A stretch of 64,000 nucleotides of DNA, from assembly GCA_910588865.1 (NCBI GenBank), contig CAJUSJ010000011.1, positions 6,400 to 70,399 on the forward strand, read 5' to 3'. The notes below the pieces were generated by a model. The model was not told the origin of the DNA and made no database searches. It was given only the letters and a program-made list of their open reading frames with translations. Below, piece after piece: positions 52,871 through 61,925 of this stretch. The position numbers and the translations under genes are program-made. Each line of letters begins with the position of its first letter. Positions within the stretch are counted from its first letter, which is position 1. This DNA comes from an uncultured Lachnospiraceae bacterium (GTDB lineage: Bacteria > Bacillota > Clostridia > Lachnospirales > Lachnospiraceae).

Positions 52871-54515
52871 TTTGCTTTGCTCCTTCCATCCAAATATCGC
52901 TGTAAGCCAACACAATCTCCGCCCTCTTTCCCGGATAGACATAAATTTTCTCCACCAGCGCCTCCACCAGTTCTTTGGTCAGATCTTTTCCGCTTTTCAG
53001 CTTTGTCAGGGAACAGAGGGTTTTCAGCCAGACCGCTTCTTTTCGTTCCAGTTTCTCCACCTCCTCCTGATATCGGCTTTTCTGCTTTTCCAACTCTCCC
53101 AGACGCTCATCCCTCCAGAGCCGGCAATGGACATATTCCTCCCAGGACAGGCTTCCCCCGCGGTAGGCCATATACTTCTCCCCCTCTTCTTCCCACAAAG
53201 CCGCAATCTGTCCCTCCGCCATTCGCGGACCCTGGTCCAGTTCCCGTTTTTTCCGCCGGATCAGAGCCCTCCCCTGATCCACATAGCTTTTTTCCTTTTT
53301 CAGCCTGACGGCAAATTCTGTCCGGAACAAGAAACATAAGAACTCTGCCAGCTTATTTTTGGAGATCCGGTTTGGATCCGGGCACATTTCCATTTCCGTC
53401 CCCGCGCCAGTGCTGTTCACGCAGAAATAATGGTCTCTCCTCTCCCGCCTTCCATCCGCATATTTCTTTACACAGCTGTGCCTGGTCATTTTCCTGCCGC
53501 ATACGCCGCAGTACAGGACCTTGTCAAAGATATTCTCCCCAATGGGACACCCGTCCCCAGGATGGCCGCGGCCCTGCGTCCGCTCCCGGATCACGCGGCG
53601 GATTTCCCCCGCCTGCTCATAAAGCTCCCAGCTGATGATGGCTTCATGGGTGGGAATGGGGGGTTCGCCCTGTACCAGATGGCCTGTATAGGTCTGGCTT
53701 TTCAGGATCCGCTCCACCGCCCCCTTATTCCAGCCTGTATACTTCATTTCAGCCAGACAGCAGGTCTTTCTGGTTTTCTTGTATACAGCCGGAGGGTTGA
53801 TCCTTCTCTCATTCAGATAGTCCGCCACTGCCTGATAGCTTTTGGTGTCCAAAAATTTCTCATAGATCTGGGAGACAATCTCTGCCGCGTTCCTGTCTGG
53901 CTTAAGTCTCCTGACCCGCCCTTCCTGGTACGCCTCATACCCATAAGGCGGCGGGCCTCCCACATAGGACCCCATGTCTCCCCGCTGTTTCAGGGACACC
54001 TTTGCCCGGGCTGAAAAATCTTTGGCGTACATGTCATTTACCAGATTCTTTATCTCCACCGCCATCTGCCTCGTATTGCTTCCGTTCTCCCCTGTATCAT
54101 ACCCTTCCGCGACCGCGATGAAACGGACGCCCAGAAACGGAAAGATCTTCTCTATATAGTTGCCTGCCTCCAGATAGTTTCTGCCAAATCTGGACAGATC
54201 CTTTACGATTACGCAATTGATGTTACCCAGACGGACATCATCCATCAGCTGTTTGAAAGCGTCACGGTCAAAATTGGTTCCCGTTTTCCCAAGATCCCTA
54301 TAGCGGCCCACAATCACGATCTTATCCTTATGACGCTGGTTCCAGTCCTCCACATAGTTCTCCCCAATCTTGATCTGCGTCTCCAGGGACTCATTCTTTT
54401 TCAAGTCCTGGTCCGAAGACAGCCTGGCGTAAAGTCCTGCTTTATAAACTTTCATTCCTGGTGCCGCCGCCTTGCCCTGGCTGGAAACATGGACGCGTTT
54501 TGACGTCCTTCCCAT
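52731..54515 (-). CDS. Large serine recombinase (middle)
   Basis: 594 aa. The resolvase domain has GLYARLSSDQD with the catalytic Ser and DLSRFGRNYLEAGNYIEK. The recombinase domain carries KFLDTKSYQAVADYLNERRI, then a zinc ribbon LYCGVCGRKMTRHSC ... CPDPN, and a long charged coiled coil. The C-terminal 40 residues overlap the start of the next gene in another frame. It begins one base past the stop of the upstream recombinase. Confidence 0.9.
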   Translation of the reverse strand: MGRTSKRVHVSSQGKAAAPGMKVYKAGLYARLSSDQDLKKNESLETQIKIGENYVEDWNQRHKDKIVIVGRYRDLGKTGTNFDRDAFKQLMDDVRLGNINCVIVKDLSRFGRNYLEAGNYIEKIFPFLGVRFIAVAEGYDTGENGSNTRQMAVEIKNLVNDMYAKDFSARAKVSLKQRGDMGSYVGGPPPYGYEAYQEGRVRRLKPDRNAAEIVSQIYEKFLDTKSYQAVADYLNERRINPPAVYKKTRKTCCLAEMKYTGWNKGAVERILKSQTYTGHLVQGEPPIPTHEAIISWELYEQAGEIRRVIRERTQGRGHPGDGCPIGENIFDKVLYCGVCGRKMTRHSCVKKYADGRRERRDHYFCVNSTGAGTEMEMCPDPNRISKNKLAEFLCFLFRTEFAVRLKKEKSYVDQGRALIRRKKRELDQGPRMAEGQIAALWEEEGEKYMAYRGGSLSWEEYVHCRLWRDERLGELEKQKSRYQEEVEKLERKEAVWLKTLCSLTKLKSGKDLTKELVEALVEKIYVYPGKRAEIVLAYSDIWMEGAKQNGGETEDSHLSEGIRGGFSRESGIQGVEGKPQHQPSEGVSSGIYQE

Positions 54516-54516
54516 A

Positions 54517-56181
54517 TCACAGGCCCCTTTCCCCTTTTGCCTCAAACCGATCAGTAAAATAAAATTCGATCTCCACCCGTTTCCCCTCATATACCCGGAT
54601 TCTTTTCACAAGGCTGGTCAAGGCGCGGCGGTCGATCTCTCCCAGTTTTGGGGAAGCCTTAAAGGCCCCCAGCCGCCCCGCGCTGAGCTGCCTAAGCTTA
54701 AGCATCTCCCCTACAAGCTGCTCCTGCTTCTCTCTCGCGGCTGACAGATTCTCTGCCTTTTGGCGAAACTGGTCATGGAGCCGTTCATACTCCTCTTTGG
54801 TGACAACGCCTGTCCGCAGGTCCTCATTGAGCCACTGACACAGGCTGTAATATTTATCCTGTTCCTTTTTCAGACGCGCGATTTCCTTATTAGAGTCCAT
54901 AACCGCCTGCCGGCTGACCTCCCTCCCTTTTGCCTGTTCAGACAATCTCTCCTGATCCAGAAAAAAGTTGGCGTAGCAACGAACCGCGGTTTCGGTAGCT
55001 TCCTTCAGCGCTGTCTCCTCTACGCTGTGGCGGCTGCACCCCTCCCCCCGGTTCTTGGTGGAACAGATATAATAGACTTTTTTGGTCTCCTTATAGCGGT
55101 TGACCCTTCTCACCATCTGTTCCTGGCAGTCCCCGCAAAACAAGAGTCCCATGAACGGGCTTATTTCTTTCTTTTCCAGGCTGACCCGTCCGTCTGCTTT
55201 CAAAAGATTCTGTACAACAGCGAAATCATCGGCAGAAATAATGGGTTCATGGGTGTTTTCCACCTTCACCCATTCCTCTTTTGGCTTTTTCATTGCTTTC
55301 TTTACTTTATAGTTGATCCGCTCTGTCTTTCCCTGTACCAGGTGGCCTAAATACACTTCATCGGTCAGTATCCGCCGGACAGACGGGCTGCTCCATTTGG
55401 ACCCGTTTCCCCTGGTAAATCCTCCCCGGTAGTTCAGCCCCAGGGATTTCTTGTATTCCTTTGGGGACAAGATGTGAAGGTCGTTCAGCTTTTTCGCGAT
55501 AGCGGACACAGCCTCCCCCTCAATCTTCCACCCGAAGATTCCGCGGACCACGCCTGCCGCGTAATCATCCACCACCAGCCTGTTCTTGTCCTTGGGCGAT
55601 TTTTTGTAGCCGTACGCGGCAAAAGCGCCAAGGTATTCCCCGCTCCTCCGCCTGACCGCGAGCTGGCTTTTAACCTTGACGGATATATCCCGGCAGTAGC
55701 TGTCGTTTATGAAGTTTTTTACCGGCAGTACAATGTTCCTCTCCCCGGCATCCGCGAAAAAGCTGTCATAGCGGTCCGTAAGAGCGATAAAACGCACCCC
55801 AAGGGCCGGAAATACCTTCTCCAGATACCTTCCGGTTTCAATATAATCCCGCCCGAAACGGGATAGATCTTTCACGATAACGCAGTTCACCCTGCCCGCC
55901 TCAATGTCGCCCATCATCCTTTTAAATTCCGGTCTTTCAAAATTACTTCCCGAATAATTGTCATCCGCGTAGCAGTCAAAAAGCTCCATATCCTCCTGGC
56001 TCCTCAAAAAATCCCGGATCAGCTCCCTCTGGCTGCCGATGCTGACGCTTTCAGGCTTAGACCTCCCTTTCGTTCTCCCATTGCCGGCAGCCTTTTCCAT
56101 ATCCCCGTCCTCCCTGGACAGGCGGAGATACATGGCCGCGCGGAAATGTTTCGATTCTTTCTTTTCAAAATTTTCCTTCAT
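54517..56181 (-). CDS. Large serine recombinase (upstream)
   Basis: 554 aa. The resolvase domain has AAMYLRLSREDGDMEK with the catalytic Ser and DLSRFGRDYIETGRYLE. The recombinase domain is at about 170-290 and the zinc ribbon is LLFCGDCQEQMVRR ... CSTKNRGEGCSRH. It ends with a coiled coil and a short basic tail. It is 50 bases downstream of the small gene. Confidence 0.92.
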   Translation of the reverse strand: MKENFEKKESKHFRAAMYLRLSREDGDMEKAAGNGRTKGRSKPESVSIGSQRELIRDFLRSQEDMELFDCYADDNYSGSNFERPEFKRMMGDIEAGRVNCVIVKDLSRFGRDYIETGRYLEKVFPALGVRFIALTDRYDSFFADAGERNIVLPVKNFINDSYCRDISVKVKSQLAVRRRSGEYLGAFAAYGYKKSPKDKNRLVVDDYAAGVVRGIFGWKIEGEAVSAIAKKLNDLHILSPKEYKKSLGLNYRGGFTRGNGSKWSSPSVRRILTDEVYLGHLVQGKTERINYKVKKAMKKPKEEWVKVENTHEPIISADDFAVVQNLLKADGRVSLEKKEISPFMGLLFCGDCQEQMVRRVNRYKETKKVYYICSTKNRGEGCSRHSVEETALKEATETAVRCYANFFLDQERLSEQAKGREVSRQAVMDSNKEIARLKKEQDKYYSLCQWLNEDLRTGVVTKEEYERLHDQFRQKAENLSAAREKQEQLVGEMLKLRQLSAGRLGAFKASPKLGEIDRRALTSLVKRIRVYEGKRVEIEFYFTDRFEAKGERGL

Positions 56182-56231
56182 GGCGTTCCCCCTGACTTTA
56201 CTTTCCTGGCCGCTTTCGCGGAAACCGGATT

Positions 56232-56501
56232 TTATATGTAGATTTCGGACAGCCTTCGCAGATACTCTGTCATCTTATCGTCAATGGTTGCTCCGCTTTC
56301 CTGGAACCTGACCTTTACCACGTAATCCCCGATTCGGTTGACATAGACGTTCTTTGTCTGTTCGGCAAAGGCAGCCAGTTTTTTTTCCACTGGCTGTGAA
56401 GTGTCGATCTTGATATCCCGCAGGTCTGTCAGTTGGGAAATATCCACAGCGCGAATATCAACCTGTGCCATTTCCGAAAGGATTTCCTTTGTCAGCTTCA
56501 T
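56232..56501 (-). CDS. Small protein of the recombinase island (DUF6870-like)
   Basis: 89 aa: LTKEILSEMAQVDIRAVDIS, then LRDIKIDTSQPVEKKLAAF, NVYVNRIGDYVVKVRF and a C-terminal helix. Proteins of this type regularly precede large serine recombinases in clostridial elements as I recall; the role is not known. A directionality factor is one guess. A strong GGGGGAAAGGAG ribosome binding site precedes the ATG. Confidence 0.65.
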   Translation of the reverse strand: MKLTKEILSEMAQVDIRAVDISQLTDLRDIKIDTSQPVEKKLAAFAEQTKNVYVNRIGDYVVKVRFQESGATIDDKMTEYLRRLSEIYI

Positions 56502-56555
56502 AGCAACATCTCCTTTCCCCCAACATTCTATTTCTCCTTCGGATTGTCCTATGTC

Positions 56556-56584
56556 TTGAATCCCCTGGGGTTTCGTGATATCAT
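56556..56584 (+). promoter_or_regulatory. Promoter of the bacteriohemerythrin gene
   Basis: -35 TTGAAT (56556-56561), 17-bp spacer containing the palindrome CCCCTGGGG, -10 TATCAT (56579-56584). Confidence 0.6.
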
Positions 56585-56620
56585 ATTATGGCCATACATC
56601 AAAAATAAAGGAGGATACCA

Positions 56621-57022
56621 ATGAGCAGATATGAATTTACGAAAGATCTGGAAACAGGAAACCAAATGATAGACAGAGAACATCGTGAGTTGATCCAGGC
56701 GGTAAATAAATTGCTGGCCGCCTGCAGTGAAGGCAAAGGGCGGGCTTCCATGGATGAAACCATCAAATTTTTGAACAACTACGTGAACCAGCATTTTTCA
56801 CATGAAGAGCAGCTCCAGAAAAGAACCAGCTACCCCGGCTACGCGGCACACAGGGCTTTCCATGAAAAATATAAGCAGACCCTTAAGGAGATTACAGCCC
56901 AGATATCGGCATCCGGTCCGACCATCGGGGAGCTTGGAAATCTGAACAAACACATCAGTGTCCTGTTGTCCCACATCAAGACAGAGGATAAAAAGCTGGG
57001 CGCGTTTTTAAATCAGTCATAA
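56621..57022 (+). CDS. Bacteriohemerythrin
   Basis: 133 aa, a single hemerythrin domain that binds oxygen at a di-iron site. Ligand residues are all in place: His21 (DREHREL), His58 and Glu62 (NQHFSHEEQ), His77 and His81 (AAHRAFHEKY), His118 and Asp123 (LSHIKTEDKKL). In anaerobes such proteins are thought to bind oxygen or carry it to a reductase. AGGAGG before the ATG is ideal. Confidence 0.92.
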   Translation: MSRYEFTKDLETGNQMIDREHRELIQAVNKLLAACSEGKGRASMDETIKFLNNYVNQHFSHEEQLQKRTSYPGYAAHRAFHEKYKQTLKEITAQISASGPTIGELGNLNKHISVLLSHIKTEDKKLGAFLNQS

Positions 57023-57045
57023 ATATTAAATACATTGCTTTTATG

Positions 57046-57090
57046 AAGGGTTATGGAAGCTGTACCGTTCTTCTGTAACCCTTTTACTTT
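57046..57090. terminator. Terminator between hemerythrin and subtilase genes
   Basis: A 14-bp stem AAGGGTTATGGAAG with CTTCTGTAACCCTT (two G-U pairs), loop of 10, then TTTACTTT on the plus strand. Confidence 0.85.
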
Positions 57091-58811
57091 ATGCTGTTTT
57101 GGAGGAAATCTGACACTATAATAACATCAGCCCCCAACTGCGGATTTGGCCACACGTCATATCCTGGCAGCTGTCTGGCTCCCCGTATCAGGTACGCCTT
57201 CAGCTTCTCCCCATACAAAAATCCGTCTCTCCTGTCCACGATCCCCCACTGCATCAGAAGAGCCCCGCTTCCCGTAACAATAGGAGCGGCAAAGGAGGTT
57301 CCGGTTCTGGCCTCATATCCTCCGCCGTTTTTAGGTGCCGTAATCCCTACCCCCGGGGCCACCAGATCCGGTTTCACCTGGTTGGTAACCCGGGTAAAGC
57401 CTCTCCCCGAAAAATCCGCGTAGGCCTGATAATTACTGTTGTAAGCCCCCACCGTAATGGCCATGGAAGAGGTAGAGGGAACGGTCAGCGTAATATCCGG
57501 TGTGGGCCGAAGGAAATAAGTGGAACTGTTTAACACCGCGGACGACGGCAGCCAGAAATTATAACTTCCATCCACGATCTTTCTGGGGGTAAGCCGAAAG
57601 ATCCAGCTTCCGCTTTGCAGATAGTCCCTGCGGAGCGGGATAAAATCAAAATAGATCTCCTGGGCTTTGCTGTAAGGTCCAGGTTCCCCATAATACATAA
57701 GAATCCTGGTCTGTTCATAGTCATAGGTCTGAGGACCGATCACAGAAGGCAGGGGGCCTAAGATACTGCCGGAAGGGGTAACCAGGGTAATGTCAAAGTT
57801 ATCCACATAAGATTTCCACAGCTGCACCGTGACCCCGCTCTCATAAGGCGCGATGGACAGCTCCACATTCACGCTCTGTCCGGGGATCAAAGTGCCTGAT
57901 GTATGTCCCCCGCTCCTCCCCTCATTTCCTGACCCAATGACAATAATATTCTTTCCATAGTTAGACACATTGTCGATATAGGTTTCCAGAAGGCTGGTTC
58001 CGTCGTGGGACCCATAAGTATTGCCAATGCTGATATTCATAGCCACAGGCCTTCCCAGCTCCGCGGCCCTGCGCGCCACATAGTCGATGGCTGTCATCAG
58101 CTCGGTGGTTCTGGGAAATCCAAGGGGATCCGCCACCCCCAGCTTCACCACCAGAAGCTGACTTTCAAAAGCCACTCCCCTATATTGTCCCTGGCTTTCC
58201 CTGCCGTTTCCCGCCGCGATCCCCGCCACCGCGGTGCCGTGGCCGCTGGAATCCACGGATGGCACAATGGTCCTTGCCTCCCTCCTGCTTCCGGTTTCAA
58301 GAGCCCTGTTGATCTCCTCCTCCGTAAAGATCCGCCCCAGAGTCTGATCCCAAAGCTCCAGGATCCTGGTGCTCCCGTCCTCATTGCGGAAATCCTCATG
58401 AAAATAATCGATTCCTGAGTCCAAGACAGCCACCAGGCAGCCCCGCCCCGTAAGGTAGGGCGCGTAGCTGCTCTCAGACACCTGCACATAGGTAATACAA
58501 GAGGCTGCCTTTGCCCGGTCAATGGCAAAGTACAGCCTCTTTGGTTTTTCTATATATTCTACCTGGGGAAGGTTGGCCACCGTCTGGAGATTGGACTGGG
58601 GCACTGTGAGGATGGAATACTGATTCAGCAGCTGATTCTGCTTTATCCCAAGCTCCTCAAGGCCCTCCAAAGGCCGGGAATGCTTGACGATCACCTCCCA
58701 GGTCTTCTCGTCCGCGTTATACCCCACAGCCAGGGACTCTGAGCGCTCCAGTTCTTCCGCGGACGCGCCCAGGGCCAGATTCAGCATATTTTCCATCTTC
58801 TGGTTTTCCAT
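57084..58811 (-). CDS. Subtilisin-family (S8) serine protease, CspB-like
   Basis: 575 aa with an intact triad: Asp131 (VLDSGIDYFHED), His191 (SGHGTAVAGIA), Ser506 (GTSFAAPIV). A propeptide-like N-terminus (1-100) and an inserted jellyroll-like domain between His and Ser (about 285-430) match the clostridial CspB germination protease family. No signal peptide is present, as expected of spore-packed members. Homologues are numerous in Lachnospiraceae, and a spore germination role is not proven here. Confidence 0.88.
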   Translation of the reverse strand: MENQKMENMLNLALGASAEELERSESLAVGYNADEKTWEVIVKHSRPLEGLEELGIKQNQLLNQYSILTVPQSNLQTVANLPQVEYIEKPKRLYFAIDRAKAASCITYVQVSESSYAPYLTGRGCLVAVLDSGIDYFHEDFRNEDGSTRILELWDQTLGRIFTEEEINRALETGSRREARTIVPSVDSSGHGTAVAGIAAGNGRESQGQYRGVAFESQLLVVKLGVADPLGFPRTTELMTAIDYVARRAAELGRPVAMNISIGNTYGSHDGTSLLETYIDNVSNYGKNIIVIGSGNEGRSGGHTSGTLIPGQSVNVELSIAPYESGVTVQLWKSYVDNFDITLVTPSGSILGPLPSVIGPQTYDYEQTRILMYYGEPGPYSKAQEIYFDFIPLRRDYLQSGSWIFRLTPRKIVDGSYNFWLPSSAVLNSSTYFLRPTPDITLTVPSTSSMAITVGAYNSNYQAYADFSGRGFTRVTNQVKPDLVAPGVGITAPKNGGGYEARTGTSFAAPIVTGSGALLMQWGIVDRRDGFLYGEKLKAYLIRGARQLPGYDVWPNPQLGADVIIVSDFLQNSIK

Positions 58812-58876
58812 AAAAATTTCTCCGAAATCAGGTTTTACAACTACTCTATGCCTGCTCCGGAGGTGTTATCACCAGA

Positions 58877-59815
58877 TTACTTCAGGAATCCATTGACGAT
58901 CTGGGCTTCCGCCTCCTCTTCCGTAAGGCCCAGGGTCATGAGCTTGATGATCTGCTCCCCCGCGATCTTTCCGATGGCCGCCTCATGGATCAGGGCAGCG
59001 TCTGTGTTGTTGGCCGTGATCTTGGGGATGGCGCTGATCTTTGCGTTATCCATGATAATGGCGTCGCACTCGGAATGACCCGCGCACTTGGCATTGCCGT
59101 TGATCTCCGCGTTGAAGATCTGGGTGGAATCCTCCTTGGCCACGGACCGGGAAATCACGTTGGCGCTGGAATCCTCCCCGTTTAAGTTCACCACAAAGCT
59201 GCTCTCCGCGAACTGGTTCCCATGAGTCAGAAGACGTTCCCGGATAATCAACTTCGCGCCTGCCGCCAGATCCGCCTTTGTGGTTCTCCTTGTGGAATCC
59301 ACCCCCTTGATCTGCACCATCTCCATCTCCATGTAGCTGTTCTCTTTCATGGTCACTTCTGTCCCCGGGTTCATGATCCTCTGGCCTTTGCCGTCACCGG
59401 AGCCGTAATGCTTCTCCACATACTTCACTTTCGCGTTTTTCCCCACAAAAAACCGGTGGATCCCGTCATGCTTGGAATCCTTGTCTCCACCGTTGTGGAT
59501 GCCGCACCCCGCCACGATGACCACGTCCGCGTCATCTCCTATATAAAAATCATTGTACACCATCTCCGTCAGGCCGCTTTGGCTGAGTACCACCGGGATA
59601 TGCACGCTCTCACGCTTTGTCCCTGCCTTGATGTGAATATCAATCCCCTGCTCTCCCTCTTCCTTGGAAATGATCTCAATGTTGGCGGAATTCACCCGTC
59701 CGGCCATCTGCCCGTTTGCCCGGATATTGTACGCTCCCGCGGGAACCTGGTGGAGGTCCGCCACCTCCTCCAAAAGCCTCATCTGAATGGAATCCATATT
59801 CTTGATCTCTGCCAT
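58877..59815 (-). CDS. SufB/SufD-like iron-sulfur scaffold protein (minimal SMS type)
   Basis: 312 aa, shorter than SufB (about 480). It carries the beta-helix core with the family elements ESSFVVNLNGEDSSANVISRS, CAGHSECDAIIMDNAKISAIPKI, and HEAAIGKIAGEQ. The Cys in the CAGHSEC region and the Glu of HEA correspond to the scaffold-active positions. Only a SufC-like partner is adjacent, no SufS/U/D. The start at 59815 follows GGGAGGG. It is one base past the SufC-like gene. Confidence 0.85.
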   Translation of the reverse strand: MAEIKNMDSIQMRLLEEVADLHQVPAGAYNIRANGQMAGRVNSANIEIISKEEGEQGIDIHIKAGTKRESVHIPVVLSQSGLTEMVYNDFYIGDDADVVIVAGCGIHNGGDKDSKHDGIHRFFVGKNAKVKYVEKHYGSGDGKGQRIMNPGTEVTMKENSYMEMEMVQIKGVDSTRRTTKADLAAGAKLIIRERLLTHGNQFAESSFVVNLNGEDSSANVISRSVAKEDSTQIFNAEINGNAKCAGHSECDAIIMDNAKISAIPKITANNTDAALIHEAAIGKIAGEQIIKLMTLGLTEEEAEAQIVNGFLK

Positions 59816-59816
59816 C

Positions 59817-60554
59817 TTATCTCCCTCCCTTATAAAACCTGCCGCAGGCATCCACGGCGGAAGCTGTCCCCAAAAGTCCCGGCAGGATGTCCGCCTTTGG
59901 CCCCTGGGCCGTAATTCTTCCGTCTGTTATGACCACGATCTCATCCGCGATATTTAAGATCCGCTCCTGGTGAGAGATGATCAGGATAGAGCCATTGGTG
60001 GACTCCCGCATCCGCTCAAACACAGAGATCAGGTTTTGGAAGCTCCACAAATCAATCCCTGCCTCCGGCTCGTCAAATACCGAGAGCCCGGTTCCCCTGG
60101 CCAGCACTGTGGCGATCTCAATCCTCTTTAATTCTCCTCCGGACAGGCTGGCATTGACCTCTCTGTTGATATAGTCCTTTGCACACAGCCCCACCTCGGA
60201 CAAATACACACAGGCATCTGCCGCTGTCAGCTTCTTCTTAGCTGCCAGACGAATCAGATCCAGCACCTGGACTCCCTTAAAGCGCACTGGCTGCTGAAAA
60301 GCGTAGCTGATGCCTAGGTTGGCTCTCTCTGTAATATTCTTTTCCGTGATATCCTCCCCATCCAACAAAATCTTTCCGCCGGATGGCCTCTCGATCCCGG
60401 CGATCAGCTTGGCCAAGGTGGACTTTCCGCCGCCGTTGGGGCCTGTGATCACCACAAATTTATGGTCGCCGACGGTCAGGTCCAAGTTGTGGATAATCTC
60501 TTTCTCTTTCCTCTCTTCCTGTACGCCGAATGACAGATTCTCTAATGTAAGCAT
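59817..60554 (-). CDS. SufC-like ATPase
   Basis: ABC-type ATPase of 245 aa that works with the SufB-like scaffold. Walker A GPNGGGKST, signature LSGGELKRIEIATVL, Walker B and the D-loop FDEPEAGIDLWS, and switch His in ISHQE are present. LSGGE is the SufC form. The ribosome binding site AAGGAGAC is followed by the ATG. The 200-bp gap upstream holds divergent promoters and no gene. Confidence 0.9.
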   Translation of the reverse strand: MLTLENLSFGVQEERKEKEIIHNLDLTVGDHKFVVITGPNGGGKSTLAKLIAGIERPSGGKILLDGEDITEKNITERANLGISYAFQQPVRFKGVQVLDLIRLAAKKKLTAADACVYLSEVGLCAKDYINREVNASLSGGELKRIEIATVLARGTGLSVFDEPEAGIDLWSFQNLISVFERMRESTNGSILIISHQERILNIADEIVVITDGRITAQGPKADILPGLLGTASAVDACGRFYKGGR

Positions 60555-60753
60555 ATGCGTCTCCTTATATTATTTTAGTGCCTTAAATCCTTAACAGCAG
60601 TGCTGTATCATGTATTATATAACAGATTCCTCTTCTTTACCAGCGGGAGTCTTAATTTTCTTCTCGAATTTATGAAGCTTTCCTTACTTCCCTTGCTTAT
60701 CCCTGTCATATATGATACCCTGAAATTACCTAATTATCGGGAGGAGGATCTTT

Positions 60754-61767
60754 ATGAAAAAACACCGTTTCTTTGTATCAAAAGCAGTTCCGGGCTTCCT
60801 TATCCTGTCCCTTTCCCTTGGAGGATGCGGAGGCGGGGGCATCTACTCTGCTTCCAACATGGTCGCCGCCGAGACCGAGGCGGCTATGGCCTCTGGGGTT
60901 GACTATGACATGGGGTACGACAACATAGCGGCCATGGCTCCCGTTCCCATGGAGGAAGGATTTTATGATGATTATGGGGCTGATTATGAGACAACGGTAA
61001 ACACCAGCAGCGGTCTTGAGGACAATTCAGCCGTGAATCAGGCGGCGGCCGTTAGCCGGAAGCTTATCCGCAACGTGTCCATGTCCGTGGAAACCGATGC
61101 CTTTGACCAGCTCATCGACCAGGTTCAGAAGAAAGTGACAGAGCTGTCCGGATACATAGAGCAGTCGGATATTTCCGGCAACCGCGCAAGCTACAGCACC
61201 CGGTATGCCTACTTAACCGCCAGAATCCCCAGCGACAAGCTAGACCAGTTCATCGACCTGGTTGAGGGCAGCGGCAATGTGACCCGCAAATCAGAATCCA
61301 TCCAGGATGTCACTTTGCAGTACAGCGATCTTGAAAGCCGCAAGAAGACCCTCACCGTAGAACAGGACCGCATCTGGGCACTGCTTGAGAAGGCCGACAC
61401 CTTGGAGGCTGTCATTGCCTTGGAAGAGCGTCTCTCCGAGATCCGCTATGAGCTGGAGTCCATGGAATCCCGTCTGAGGCTTTTCGACAATCAGGTGGAA
61501 TACAGCACCATTGACATCAGTATTGAAGAGGTGCTGCCTGTGGACTTCACTCCCACCGCGCCGGAAAGCGTATGGCAGAGGATCCAGAAAGGATTTATCC
61601 GGAATGTAAGCAATATGGCAGAATTTGCCACCGACCTCTTCATCGCCCTTGTGGTGCTGATTCCTGTCTGGGTTCCCTTTGGGGCCATTGTGGCGGTGGT
61701 TGTGATCCTGTTAAGGAGATCCTCAAAAAACGGAGGAGAAAGAAAGAGAAAAAAGCCGGGGTATTGA
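60754..61767 (+). CDS. DUF4349-family lipoprotein/membrane protein
   Basis: 337 aa. The N-terminus is a signal with a lipobox-like LGGC. The DUF4349 domain (about 105-285) has the stretch RKLIRNVSMSVETDAFDQLI, ARIPSDKLDQFI, and a central coiled coil LEAVIALEERLSEIRYELES. A transmembrane helix near residues 292-322 precedes a basic tail. The family is exported and of unknown function. Another reading frame at the tail would add about 27 polar residues (see findings). Confidence 0.85.
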   Translation: MKKHRFFVSKAVPGFLILSLSLGGCGGGGIYSASNMVAAETEAAMASGVDYDMGYDNIAAMAPVPMEEGFYDDYGADYETTVNTSSGLEDNSAVNQAAAVSRKLIRNVSMSVETDAFDQLIDQVQKKVTELSGYIEQSDISGNRASYSTRYAYLTARIPSDKLDQFIDLVEGSGNVTRKSESIQDVTLQYSDLESRKKTLTVEQDRIWALLEKADTLEAVIALEERLSEIRYELESMESRLRLFDNQVEYSTIDISIEEVLPVDFTPTAPESVWQRIQKGFIRNVSNMAEFATDLFIALVVLIPVWVPFGAIVAVVVILLRRSSKNGGERKRKKPGY

Positions 61768-61849
61768 CGACGCAAGAGCCTGTCCGGAAAGAAGATGAGC
61801 CAGAAAACCCTGACCAGAATTCCAAAGAAGCATAACCTTAAAAGCCAGC

Positions 61850-61920
61850 CTGGGGGGGCCGCGGCAAAATTGATCCATTCATCGCGGCACCCTCCCCCAG
61901 AACCGGCTCCTGTTGTTTTT
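61850..61920 (+). terminator. Terminator after the DUF4349 gene
   Basis: Arms around CTGGGGG...CCCCCAG and CCGCG/CGCGG form a long imperfect stem, followed after nine bases by GTTGTTTTT. Confidence 0.5.
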
Positions 61921-61925
61921 AACTA

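Larger units (their letters stand above)
51308..56501 (-). mobile_element. Serine recombinase island (integration module without cargo)
   Basis: Three large serine recombinases and one 89-aa protein in one leftward run with overlapping or abutting genes. Such trios are typical integration modules at an end of clostridial mobile elements. Here both flanks are ordinary chromosomal genes. I looked for short direct repeats in the two flanks (51090-51307 and 56502-56620) and saw none, so att sites cannot be given. Confidence 0.7.

Noticed and set aside
51090..56620. att direct repeats flanking the recombinase island
   Set aside because: No shared word long enough to be convincing was found by eye in the two flanks.
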